In this document: positions 25,027 to 33,566 of the stretch, piece by piece
How positions within the stretch are numbered: the stretch's first letter is position 1
Layout: each line of letters begins with the position of its first letter
Assembly (NCBI GenBank): GCA_013372975.1
Contig: JABXIS010000071.1
Coordinates: 1 to 33,786 of the forward strand
Reading direction: 5' to 3'
Length of the DNA stretch: 33,786 nt
Source: Alphaproteobacteria bacterium
GTDB taxonomy: Bacteria > Pseudomonadota > Alphaproteobacteria > Sphingomonadales > Kordiimonadaceae
Notes under the pieces: generated by a model
Told to the model about the DNA's origin: nothing
The model's database searches: none
What the model saw: only the letters and a program-made list of their open reading frames with translations
Program-made: the position numbers and the translations under genes

Positions 25027-27108
25027 CTAATCTTCTGCTTGTAATCTCAGGCCAAAAATATCGGCCTGCTGCATGGCATAATAGGCCACGAAGAACCGCC
25101 CGCGGGCAGAATCGAAAACAAAACTGTTCTGATCCATGATCAGGGAAAGCGGCACGCGCGCGATGACACGCGCGGAGTTCTGCCCTTGCGCGCCGGGCGC
25201 AGGTACCCATTCAATCCGGTCACCCTCATCGTCGCGCAGGATGGCATATACGCCCTTGTCCCCAACGGCCCAATTGCCCCAATCGCGTCTTTCAAAGCCA
25301 TCAAGGAACAACGTGGCCTCAGCACCATTCCAGTGAAAGACAGCTTCATCATCAAGGCGGTAGATAAACTCATTGCCTGATACATCCTGCTGCGCGACAT
25401 AGCCGGGTGCCAATGGCTCGGACGCCACAAGTGAGAGGTTTTCGTCCAGTTGATAGCGATGAATGTACCACATACCTTCGTGCTGTTGCGCCCCCAGAAG
25501 GGAACGCCCATCAGGGGCCCAGTTTGGCGGCATATGGTCTACGTCCGAACTGGTAACCTGCCGAAGCTCGCGCGAGAAGGTATCCATCAGAAAAATCTGC
25601 AGCCTGTCATTTGGGCCAGGCGCCAGAAACGCGATATGGCGGTTGTCAGGCGCCCACTTCGGTGCAAAAACGCTACTGACCCCGAGAGACGTGAGCTGTT
25701 CAGGCACCTTCGCCCCCTCCTCATGCATCCATATTTCCTTGGTCCCTGTGCGGGTGGAGGTAAATACCAGCTTCTTGCCGTCTGGTGAGATGTGGGGCTC
25801 GCGGTCTGTGCTCAACGAGCCTGCAGCATGATATGGCACAACTTGTTGGGCGCCTTCTTCGACAAGTCCAACACTCACCACAAAATTGCTGGCGTCATAC
25901 GCGATCAAGGGCGCAAATCGCGCCATATCAGGCACATAAGCCTCGAGCGCCCCTTGCTCCAAAAGGCCAAGAGACTTTCCTGATACAGTATCAATGCGCA
26001 TAAGTTGCCTGCGATGCTCACCGGGCGGCACCGTCGCCACGATCAACTCGTCTGCCACTGATGACCAGCCAATGCCGTACAAATCCTTCGGTGCGTCCTC
26101 AAGCTGGCGCAACTGGCCGTTCATATCCGCAATGTGAACCTCATCAGTTTCCACCACCGCACGTCGTGTAAAGGCGATATACCTGCCATCGGGTGACCAT
26201 GTGGCGTCTGTATCCGGATAGTCTGACCGGGGCGATTTGGTCAGTTTGGTAATTTCGCGACTTTTCAGATCAATCAGGCCGATGCCATGATCGGTCTCAT
26301 CCCCATAGGTGAAAGCCAGTATTTCGCCGGATGGTGACCACGCGAGCGTGCCGGGCAAGGTTGCCTGGCAATCCGCAATTTTTTCGTTCATCTTGCTCGC
26401 CAGCGTATGCACATGAACTGTGCAGGCTCGGCTTTCTACATCCAGCCGTAGATAGGCGATCTTCGCACCGTCAGGTGACCAGGTGGGGGCAGCATCGTCG
26501 TCTACTGTTGCCGTAACCTGCCGTGGCGGCACGCCAGGCTCATCCAGATATTTCCAGTAAATATCCGGGTCGCGCCCCTTGCCCGCCCAAACGAATGCAA
26601 GCTTGCGACCATCTGCCGACAGGGCCGGTTCAGTTTCCTCACCTGGATAGTCCGTCAGAATCTCGCGAGTGAAAGATTGCCTTTCGGTAATGTTTGGCTG
26701 CGCCAGAAACCATGCGCCAACAGAGGCCAGGACACCCACGACCACCAAAGCCCAAGGGAATGATGGGCCGCCTCGTTTCTGACTTGCATAAGCCTGAGTT
26801 TCTAAAGTGGCATTCAAGCGATACCCACGCCGGGGCACGGTTTCGATGAAGTCCTTCGGATCACCGTCAGGCGCAAAGATTTTCCGCAGTTGCCAGACAG
26901 CATTTGTCGCCGCTTTCCGAGCAACATACCCGTTGCCATCCCATATTTCGGCTTCTATTTCCTCATGGGTTACTACTTGCCCTTGATGATCAACCAACAG
27001 ACAGAGCAACTGCATCACTTTGTTCGGAAGCTGATGTTCATTCACCCCATTGGTCACGACCAACCGTTCAGAATCAACCAACCATCCGTTAACTCGAAAA
27101 TGTGGCAC
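25027..27108 (-). CDS. CadC-like membrane-bound regulator: winged helix, one membrane helix, TolB-like propeller
   Basis: This 693-residue protein has an OmpR/PhoB-type winged helix at about residues 5-100. VMQLLCLLVDHQGQVVTHEEI and the recognition-helix part NAVWQLRKIF lead into FIETVPRRGYRL, a typical end of the CadC-type domain. One membrane helix (about 115-135) follows. The rest is a periplasmic propeller with about seven TolB-like repeats of the form WSPDGxxIAF. Such proteins sense outside the inner membrane and bind DNA directly. The GTG at 27108, with GGGAG seven bases upstream, gives a start just before PHFRVNG. The TTG at 27150 in the same frame has no such site. It is divergent from the metallo-hydrolase gene, its likely target. 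Confidence 0.9.
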   Translation of the reverse strand: MPHFRVNGWLVDSERLVVTNGVNEHQLPNKVMQLLCLLVDHQGQVVTHEEIEAEIWDGNGYVARKAATNAVWQLRKIFAPDGDPKDFIETVPRRGYRLNATLETQAYASQKRGGPSFPWALVVVGVLASVGAWFLAQPNITERQSFTREILTDYPGEETEPALSADGRKLAFVWAGKGRDPDIYWKYLDEPGVPPRQVTATVDDDAAPTWSPDGAKIAYLRLDVESRACTVHVHTLASKMNEKIADCQATLPGTLAWSPSGEILAFTYGDETDHGIGLIDLKSREITKLTKSPRSDYPDTDATWSPDGRYIAFTRRAVVETDEVHIADMNGQLRQLEDAPKDLYGIGWSSVADELIVATVPPGEHRRQLMRIDTVSGKSLGLLEQGALEAYVPDMARFAPLIAYDASNFVVSVGLVEEGAQQVVPYHAAGSLSTDREPHISPDGKKLVFTSTRTGTKEIWMHEEGAKVPEQLTSLGVSSVFAPKWAPDNRHIAFLAPGPNDRLQIFLMDTFSRELRQVTSSDVDHMPPNWAPDGRSLLGAQQHEGMWYIHRYQLDENLSLVASEPLAPGYVAQQDVSGNEFIYRLDDEAVFHWNGAEATLFLDGFERRDWGNWAVGDKGVYAILRDDEGDRIEWVPAPGAQGQNSARVIARVPLSLIMDQNSFVFDSARGRFFVAYYAMQQADIFGLRLQAED

Positions 27109-27159
27109 ATGCACTCTCCCGCTACCTGCCAAACAAAGAATAGCTAACAAAATAGAGTT

Positions 27160-27193
27160 CTAAAGTCTTTTGCGAGAGACCTAAATAGTTTTG
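27160..27193. promoter_or_regulatory. Two 13-bp direct repeats, 21 bp apart: candidate winged-helix operator
   Basis: CTAAAGTCTTTTG (27160-27172) and CTAAATAGTTTTG (27181-27193) match at 10 of 13 bases. A 21-bp period places both on one face of DNA. OmpR-type domains bind direct repeats, so these could be sites for the divergent regulator acting on its own promoter or on the hydrolase gene. The match is short and AT-rich. Confidence 0.35.
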
Positions 27194-27434
27194 AAATCTT
27201 GCAACAGATACACTGCCACTTGGATTCCAGATATTCTCAGGACCCACTTCGCGCGTGATAGAGACAATCCTCCGGAATGGGTTAGACTTTTGGTTTTGCT
27301 GGCGCTAGCCCATACCTGCCCAAGGACATCCATGGGTTCCACGGCTGGCCAAAACGGCTTATCGCTGGCGCTCCTCGCCTCACCTCAAAGACATTGAGAT
27401 GATCGAAGGGATTCATAGGGTGCGCGCCAATCAT

Positions 27435-27459
27435 GGTTTGATGCCAGCTGGCTCAAACC
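27435..27459. promoter_or_regulatory. 25-bp near-perfect palindrome before the metallo-hydrolase gene
   Basis: GGTTTGA (27435-27441) and TCAAACC (27453-27459) flank a perfect inner palindrome GCCAGCTGGC (27443-27452), with only one unpaired T at 27442. It ends 24 bases before the ATG at 27484. There is no T-run, so a terminator is unlikely. It could be an operator for a dimeric repressor, or a 5' leader hairpin controlling translation. Confidence 0.6.
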
Positions 27460-27483
27460 GATAACAATGAAACAGGGGTAGGT

Positions 27484-28944
27484 ATGTTTCCCAAAATCTT
27501 GCGGATAGTTCCCGTATTTTGCCTTATATTTTCCAGCGTTTCTGCCTTTACCGAAGACAAAATTGGCGCCTTGATAGACAAGACTGTCACTGCATATGGC
27601 GGAGAAGCACTCCTGAACTTGCAAACTCTGCGTATTGACGACACCTATAAAAGCTTCCGCCGGGGCCAGAGCCGGAGCCCCAATGAAACCGATCAGGTTG
27701 CATATAAGACAAGAACCACAATCGATTACGCGAAGCGCCGGGCGAGCGCACAGTCAATCGGCGGCGTTTATGTTCAGGGCCTGTATGTACAACATTCGTT
27801 TTTTGACGGCAGTACCGGATACCAGGTCAATCATTCTGCAGAGACGGCAGCGGAAAGACCCAACCTGGGCTTCTCCCGTGCAGACAGAGGCCTGTCCTGG
27901 CGGCTTGATCTTGCTTTGGTAAAACTACTGGCCGAATCCCGCGAGATTGCCGCATACAAGGGCAAGGCCCCTCTCCGCGGAAAGCCACAAGAACTCATCA
28001 GCTTCAAGCCTGAAGGCTATCCGGAATTTACCCTCTATCTTGATGAAGAAACCGGCCTTGTCAGCCAGATGACCCGAGCGGATCGCGGATCCGACAAACC
28101 ATATGTGTATGTGTTCAGTGACTACCAGACACGGGATGGCTTCACTTTTGCTTCAGACACCTATGTGATGCGCGAGGGCATCCCTGAGAGCCTGACGGCC
28201 ACCCGGTCTGTAACCTTCAACGCCAATATTGATACTGCCTACGCGGTGCCTTCAGCCTATGGCACGCCGCCCAACATGATCGATGATGCCGAAATGTCCG
28301 TCCAGAAGCTTGCCGATAATGTTTATCATGCGGGCAAATGGGGTGCCTTTTCGATCTTTTTGGACACTGGGGACCATCTGATCGCATCGGGCGGCTATAC
28401 GGGCTTGAAAGAACGCCTTGATGCGGTGCAGGCTTTTATCGGCTCTGACAAACCACTGAAATATCAGATCGTGACCCACCACCATGAAGACCATATCGGC
28501 GGCCTGAAGGAAGTGGCCGATATGGGCGTGACCTTCATCGCTGCAGAAGATCATATCGAAGCGATCAAATCCGCAGCAGAGACTGAATTGTCGGAAGACC
28601 GTTTCATTATCGCTGGCAAGAACAATACCTATGCCGAAGGTATGATACAGGTGGTGGATATCACCAGCTGGCACGCAAACCACAATCTGGTCACTTATAT
28701 CCCAGGCGAGAAGATCGTGTTCAGCGCAGATCACTTCTTTTCGTTCGCGGAAACAGGCGCGCCTGACCCCGCTGAAATGTATGCCCAGTTCAAGAACGCC
28801 CTTGATGGCTTCGGAGTTGACGCCGACCGTTTTGCTGCCGCCCACAGCGGGCGTATCCTCACGCGGGAGGACCTGAAGCATTCATCAACAGGCCCTTTCA
28901 AAGGTCTGCCTTGCCCCAAAGACTGGGACTTCTGCCAGAAGTAA
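27484..28944 (+). CDS. Exported metallo-beta-lactamase-fold hydrolase with an N-terminal lipid-carrier-like domain
   Basis: This 486-residue protein has a signal peptide (cleavage near residue 22). Residues about 25-255 are beta-rich and unassigned, somewhat like LolA/outer-membrane lipoprotein-sorting folds. The C-terminal half is a metallo-beta-lactamase fold: THHHEDHIGG holds the HxHxDH motif (His332, His334, Asp336, His337). The later ligands are in WHANHN (His397 or His400), SADHFF (Asp416) and AAHSGR (His454). All metal ligands appear intact, so it should be an active binuclear metal hydrolase, of unknown substrate. GGGG lies about eight bases before the ATG. A strong terminator follows directly. 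The divergent CadC-like gene is its likely regulator. Confidence 0.88.
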   Translation: MFPKILRIVPVFCLIFSSVSAFTEDKIGALIDKTVTAYGGEALLNLQTLRIDDTYKSFRRGQSRSPNETDQVAYKTRTTIDYAKRRASAQSIGGVYVQGLYVQHSFFDGSTGYQVNHSAETAAERPNLGFSRADRGLSWRLDLALVKLLAESREIAAYKGKAPLRGKPQELISFKPEGYPEFTLYLDEETGLVSQMTRADRGSDKPYVYVFSDYQTRDGFTFASDTYVMREGIPESLTATRSVTFNANIDTAYAVPSAYGTPPNMIDDAEMSVQKLADNVYHAGKWGAFSIFLDTGDHLIASGGYTGLKERLDAVQAFIGSDKPLKYQIVTHHHEDHIGGLKEVADMGVTFIAAEDHIEAIKSAAETELSEDRFIIAGKNNTYAEGMIQVVDITSWHANHNLVTYIPGEKIVFSADHFFSFAETGAPDPAEMYAQFKNALDGFGVDADRFAAAHSGRILTREDLKHSSTGPFKGLPCPKDWDFCQK

Positions 28945-28952
28945 CAAAAGAA

Positions 28953-28974
28953 GGGAGCCAACCGGCTCCCTTTT
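28953..28974 (+). terminator. Bidirectional intrinsic terminator
   Basis: GGGAGCC, an AACC loop and GGCTCCC form a perfect seven-pair stem. On the plus strand TTTTC follows, ending the metallo-hydrolase gene that stops at 28944. On the minus strand TTCTTTTG follows, ending the zinc protease gene that stops at 28979. One element therefore serves both convergent genes. Confidence 0.92.
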
Positions 28975-28978
28975 CACA

Positions 28979-31432
28979 TTAAGGTGTCACACCACAGTGC
29001 CAACAGGTTTCATACCCACCAATCGGACTTCCGGGCGGCACTGGCGGGCCAGATGGCTCCTTGACCGCTGGCGTACGGGCCCGAGCCAGCGCGTCCTCGA
29101 TACGGGCAACAAGTCCGTCTGAGAAAGACGAATGAGACCGGCGCCCTTTAGCAACACGTTTTTTCAATTCCATCAATGCCGCCAGGCTGGCTTGCCGAAC
29201 CGCAACAGCCACATCAGGCCCAAGCGACAGACCAATAAGCCGCTCTGCATATTGGCCCGCAAGCTGCTGCCTCAAGGCCTCATGGCGCGTATTTGAAAAC
29301 GGCTTCCCGAGCACGCCATCGGTGATAGTACCCAACACCTGATCCAGCGTTGGATAGTCCTCGCCCAACCCTTGAACATGCAGGCGCGCCAAACGGGCGG
29401 GCGCCAATAGCGCATCAAAGCTCAGATCTGTGGCAACGGCGGCCGCCCCCATCAGATCGAACATGGGGCGAAGGCTGTCTGCAAATGTTTCCCGGTTGAA
29501 CTGAGGATCACCCACCGCATATCCGAGCGGTGACAATTCCATCAATAGCTCTTCCCGAATATCCAGGGTCTCTGGCGTCACTGTGCCCAAAAGGGCCTCG
29601 ATCGCTGCTCGCTGACGTTCCCAGGCAACACGTACAGGCACAGCCCGGCCATCACCTTCTGTGCGGTAAGCGAAATCAGCGCCGCCAATAAGCTTGGCCG
29701 CCGCTTGCAATTGGTATCGGTGATACAGATAGAGGGGTACAAACTTGGTTTGAAGCGCACTGGCGTCTTCCCCTTTGCGAAGGTTTCCGGCACCGAAGCG
29801 ATCAAGTGCAATACGCCGCACCTTCATGACATTCTCAAGGCTTGTCAGAGCATCTTCCCCATTATCCCACAGCGCGCCACGGATGTTTCCGCTATCTACA
29901 GGGCGCGAGTCAGGATCAGAAACAAATATCAAGCCAGCCTTGTCCGCTTCTGCCACAAGCCCCGCCTGTGCTTCAGCATCGCTTTCGTCGGCGTAATCCC
30001 CATACAGGAATTTCACCGTCCACATATCCCATGCACCCATGCCAACGCCATAAGCGTCAGAAAAATCAAGCGTGCCATCTTTACGCGCATGGATATCCGG
30101 CGCCGGATAATCCATCACGCTGGCACGGCCGCCGTACGAACTGCCCGCCATATTATGGGTAAAGCCAATCGAGTGCCCCACTTCATGGGCGGCAAGCTGG
30201 CGGATACGCCCAAGGGCGATCTGCACCGGATCATCCGCGGTCCCAGTACCGGTTTTGCCAGCCCCCGCAAGGGCCTCAAATATCTTGATATCCTGCCGTA
30301 CGCGCAGGGACCCGAGAAGCACCACCCCGCGCAGGATCTCCCCTGTTCGCGGATCCGTAAGCGCAGCGCCATATGACCAGCCACGCGTGGCCCGGTGGAC
30401 CCAGTTCACCACATTATAGCGGGCATCAAGCGGGTGCACACCTTCGGGCAGAATTTCCACCCGGTATCCACCAGGGTAGCCCGCGGCCTCGAAAGCGTCA
30501 GCCCACCAATTCGCTCCTTCCTGCAGCGCTGAACGGATGGGCTCTGGCGCACCGTTATCGATATAAAAAACAATCGGATTGATCACCTTGCCATCTGCAT
30601 CTTTCTCAAGCCGAAAACGCGGTGCCAGGCGTGTCACCACATCGCCATCGAGTCCGGCGGACATATCCACGAATTCATGGCTCAGCACACCGCCGCGCGC
30701 GTCAAAACGCCTTGCTTGAAACCCTCCATCCGGCAATGCCCTGAGTGTGGTGTGCGCGATCAAGGTAACAGCCTCAGGTACTGGCGTGGTGGTTTGCACC
30801 TCCCGCCCCGGATTCTTGCCCGTAAAGGTTACATAGGCATCAAATTCACCGTTAATGGGGAACATGAATGCCGCACGGGTATCCACATAGGAATGATCAG
30901 GCTTCAGGCTAAAGCTGCCCTGCCCTCGTGCACCCAACCGCGCCGCCACGCCTGTCGCGTCGCGCATCAAGAAACTTGAGATATCAACCAGCCGTTTGCC
31001 GCTCTCGTCGTCCGTTGCCAGCAGTTTGCCCGACCAGATTATCGACTTTGCAAAACTTGTTTCAACAGCTCGCTTCTCTGCAGGATTATCGGCGCTTGCC
31101 CGAAAACGGTGATTTTCGATCATCGCCACAACCTTATCCCCCACTTGCCGGAACAGGATAATTTCGCTGCCGTTCGGCACGCTGCGGTCCAACCCCATGG
31201 GGTTCGACCCCAAACCACCAGTCAGGTATGTGGCATAGATATAACGCCCAAGCACACCCTGTTCGTCTGGTGCATCAAAAGCCAGAAGTGTTCGCGCCCT
31301 TGCATGGTCCACATACAAGTCAACAAGGCCGGGCTTATGTTCAAGCCCTTCTGTTTCCTTTGCGAATTCAGCAGAAAATGATGGCGAAGCCCCCCAAACA
31401 AACAAGATAAGGACAATCAGAAATCGGCGCAT
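28979..31432 (-). CDS. Exported zinc-dependent metalloprotease, metzincin type (DUF5117/DUF4953-like)
   Basis: This 817-residue protein has a signal peptide (MRRFLIVLILFVWGASPSFS, cleavage near residue 21), a large N-terminal domain and a catalytic domain. The motif HEVGHSIGFTH has the HExxHxxGxxH zinc ligands His416, His420 and His426 and catalytic Glu417. A Met-turn follows in SVMDYP (Met440). The layout matches large bacterial zinc-dependent metalloproteases of the DUF5117/DUF4953 type. GGAGGAG lies five bases before the ATG. The last residues hold a CWHC pair (Cys810, Cys813), which is unusual. It lies between the convergent metallo-hydrolase gene and the DUF885 peptidase gene, fitting extracellular or periplasmic protein digestion. 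Confidence 0.92.
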   Translation of the reverse strand: MRRFLIVLILFVWGASPSFSAEFAKETEGLEHKPGLVDLYVDHARARTLLAFDAPDEQGVLGRYIYATYLTGGLGSNPMGLDRSVPNGSEIILFRQVGDKVVAMIENHRFRASADNPAEKRAVETSFAKSIIWSGKLLATDDESGKRLVDISSFLMRDATGVAARLGARGQGSFSLKPDHSYVDTRAAFMFPINGEFDAYVTFTGKNPGREVQTTTPVPEAVTLIAHTTLRALPDGGFQARRFDARGGVLSHEFVDMSAGLDGDVVTRLAPRFRLEKDADGKVINPIVFYIDNGAPEPIRSALQEGANWWADAFEAAGYPGGYRVEILPEGVHPLDARYNVVNWVHRATRGWSYGAALTDPRTGEILRGVVLLGSLRVRQDIKIFEALAGAGKTGTGTADDPVQIALGRIRQLAAHEVGHSIGFTHNMAGSSYGGRASVMDYPAPDIHARKDGTLDFSDAYGVGMGAWDMWTVKFLYGDYADESDAEAQAGLVAEADKAGLIFVSDPDSRPVDSGNIRGALWDNGEDALTSLENVMKVRRIALDRFGAGNLRKGEDASALQTKFVPLYLYHRYQLQAAAKLIGGADFAYRTEGDGRAVPVRVAWERQRAAIEALLGTVTPETLDIREELLMELSPLGYAVGDPQFNRETFADSLRPMFDLMGAAAVATDLSFDALLAPARLARLHVQGLGEDYPTLDQVLGTITDGVLGKPFSNTRHEALRQQLAGQYAERLIGLSLGPDVAVAVRQASLAALMELKKRVAKGRRSHSSFSDGLVARIEDALARARTPAVKEPSGPPVPPGSPIGGYETCWHCGVTP

Positions 31433-31541
31433 GGGCGCTCCTCCGGGAACAATGTTGGCGTTTGGCCCTGACTGTAACGCGCCAAACCAAAATTGGAAGG
31501 CTAATCGGGTACATTGTATACAATTCAGACCTTAAACAGAG

Positions 31542-31563
31542 AAAAGGGCCGCCGCAGCAGCCC
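31542..31563 (-). terminator. Intrinsic terminator of the DUF885 gene
   Basis: On the minus strand GGGCTGC, a TGCG loop and GCGGCCC form a seven-pair stem with one G-T wobble, followed by TTTTCTCTG. It starts about 28 bases after the DUF885 stop at 31591. It separates that gene from the zinc protease gene. Confidence 0.85.
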
Positions 31564-31590
31564 TCCATTCATCTTGCATTTCAATCTGGC

Positions 31591-33363
31591 CTACATCTGC
31601 GATGGCACGAACCGGGTCATCACAGCTTCACGCATCAGATCCGGCGGCAACAGGCCCTGCGCCAGAATGAAGTCGTGAAAGGCCTTTGCGTCAAACTTGT
31701 CGCGCAGCCTGAGCTCGACTTCCGTGCGCAGGCCCATCAGTTTGGAATAGCCATAGAAGTAAGCCGTAGCCTGACCCGGCATGCGGTAGGTATAGCGTTC
31801 CATCTCGTTCTGGGCCCACCCTTCGGACAGAACGACATCCTCCATCAGCAGGCGCTTGGCGTCTGCCACTTCGATAAGGCCCAGATTCAGCATCGGGTCA
31901 AGAAATGCACGGGCGGCACGAACGAGGCGGTTCTGCAGACTGAGGAGCTGACCATCAAGCGGCATATAGGGCTTGGAGATCGCTTCAGCATAGAGGGCCC
32001 AGCCTTCCACATTGGTGCTGTTGAAGGCATATAGCTGGCGCGCGAGCGACACACCGTTATCAACCATCGCACCAAACTGAAGCTCGTGCCCCGGGCGCGC
32101 CTCGTGAGCTGACAGCGTCCAGCTCGTCGCCTCAAACGCGTCATCTGTATAGTTCCAGGTGCCGTCTTCATTCTTGGTCAGAAGCGGGATACGGAAGGTG
32201 GCATATTCCTTCTCGTCACCGCCACCAACGAAGCGCGGCGGCTGCAGGTTTGCTGCAGGGTTGGCGGCGGTTTCGGCAGCAGTCATCACCCGCACCTTGG
32301 CCTTGCGATCCGGGATCGTCACCAGATTATGCTCGCGTGCAATGGCCTCGAGGTCATCAATGCGGTCCGAGTAGAAATCGGCCAGCTTGTCGCCGGCGAT
32401 ACGCTCCTCTTTCAGGAGCCTGATGATCTCGTGATAATCGGTGGTGGTGTAGCCCTTTTCTTTGGCCACAAGCGGGGCAAGCGCGGTCATTTCCGCCTTG
32501 ATGGCTGCGTAACCAAGTGTGGCCATCGAAATCAGTTCCTCCGGCGTCGCATCCACCCCCCATTGACGGAGGGCATCTTCATATAGTGGACGCGGCAGGC
32601 GGGCCTCATCGCGTGCCCGGCTCATGATCTCGGTCTCAACAAAACCCTTATAGTCGTTCATCTGTTCCTTGAGCGTGGCGGCAGCTTCTTCCCAACCGGT
32701 CAACCCGGCGTCGCGGAAGAGCTGGTCGATGCCGTCGATGAAGGTGGGCATGCGCTCAAGGTCCTGCTCCACTTCGCCCTTGAATGGTCCGGTAAGGCCC
32801 TTGACCTTGAAGGTCTCGCGGCTGCGATCTTCGGCGAGCTTGGTGATCGGGGCATAGCCCTTCTCAAGCCCGGCATAGCGCTTGAGGCGTACAACCGCCG
32901 CTTCATGACGGCTCTTGTCACTGCCTGGCCCCAACAGACCCCGGAAGCCAGAGAAGATGATCTGCGGCATGTTGATATAGGTGATGACTGTTTCGTCATT
33001 CAGACGCTGGGTGACAATACCGTCCTCCAGATTGTCAATCATGATCGCCAGATCCTGCTTCACGAAAGGATCACTCTCTTTCGCCATCTCAGCCTTGAGG
33101 TGGGCGATGATTTTCTTAGCATCCTTCTCGTAGCGCTGATTAATCTTGGGCTTGAGATCGAAAACCTGGTCCTCGACACCTTCAACACCAACCTGGGCCG
33201 CAAATTCGGGCTGGTACTTGGCCATCAGGTTCAGAAGTTCTTGGGAATATTTGTCGCTTTTTTCCACCCAGGTTTCGGCGAACGCGGTCGCTGAAAAGGA
33301 AAGGGAGACAGCAAGCAAGCTGGCACCTGCCAGGGTTTTTCTGGCAATTGACTTCAGTTTCAT
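31591..33363 (-). CDS. DUF885-family exported peptidase
   Basis: This 590-residue protein has a signal peptide with cleavage after AFA (about residue 29). It carries the DUF885 features: a helical body, then SWTLSAHEARPGHELQF with His420, Glu421 and His426 as zinc site and catalytic base. Next comes NVEGWALYAEAI with Glu453, a likely third ligand. The family consists of M32/M2-like zinc metallopeptidases acting on short peptides in the periplasm. GAGGA lies seven bases before the ATG at 33363. A terminator follows. It is its own transcription unit, between the zinc protease gene and rnpB. Confidence 0.93.
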   Translation of the reverse strand: MKLKSIARKTLAGASLLAVSLSFSATAFAETWVEKSDKYSQELLNLMAKYQPEFAAQVGVEGVEDQVFDLKPKINQRYEKDAKKIIAHLKAEMAKESDPFVKQDLAIMIDNLEDGIVTQRLNDETVITYINMPQIIFSGFRGLLGPGSDKSRHEAAVVRLKRYAGLEKGYAPITKLAEDRSRETFKVKGLTGPFKGEVEQDLERMPTFIDGIDQLFRDAGLTGWEEAAATLKEQMNDYKGFVETEIMSRARDEARLPRPLYEDALRQWGVDATPEELISMATLGYAAIKAEMTALAPLVAKEKGYTTTDYHEIIRLLKEERIAGDKLADFYSDRIDDLEAIAREHNLVTIPDRKAKVRVMTAAETAANPAANLQPPRFVGGGDEKEYATFRIPLLTKNEDGTWNYTDDAFEATSWTLSAHEARPGHELQFGAMVDNGVSLARQLYAFNSTNVEGWALYAEAISKPYMPLDGQLLSLQNRLVRAARAFLDPMLNLGLIEVADAKRLLMEDVVLSEGWAQNEMERYTYRMPGQATAYFYGYSKLMGLRTEVELRLRDKFDAKAFHDFILAQGLLPPDLMREAVMTRFVPSQM

Positions 33364-33566
33364 CAGGAAATCCTCACTGTATGGTTATGGTTATTGTTCC
33401 CAGTCCATACCCCGGCAAGAAAGCCTACAGGCTTTCCCAAGGCATGGCCCCGACGAAACCCTATGCTTATGGTTTCAAGCGCAACAATGCTTTGCGACGA
33501 ACGGTGCATCCGCCGCGACAAATTATCGTAAAACAGTAATATTTTGTGATGATATAACGCAAAAAA

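Larger units (their letters stand above)
27109..27483. other. 375-bp divergent regulatory region
   Basis: The stretch separates the sensor-regulator gene from the metallo-hydrolase gene. It contains an imperfect direct repeat with a 21-bp period near the regulator gene (27160-27193) and a large palindrome near the hydrolase gene (27435-27459). I see no gene, tRNA or insertion-sequence end here. The middle (about 27200-27430) has no structure that I can name. Confidence 0.6.

Noticed and set aside
27200-27430. Insertion-sequence or transposase remnant in the divergent region
   Set aside because: Short translated pieces vaguely recalled transposase ends, but there are no inverted ends, target duplications or continuous frames to support it.
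33420-33435. Hairpin AAAGCC-TACA-GGCTTT between rnpB and the DUF885 gene as a terminator
   Set aside because: The stem is only six pairs and half A-T, and no real T-run follows on either strand. It is too weak to call.
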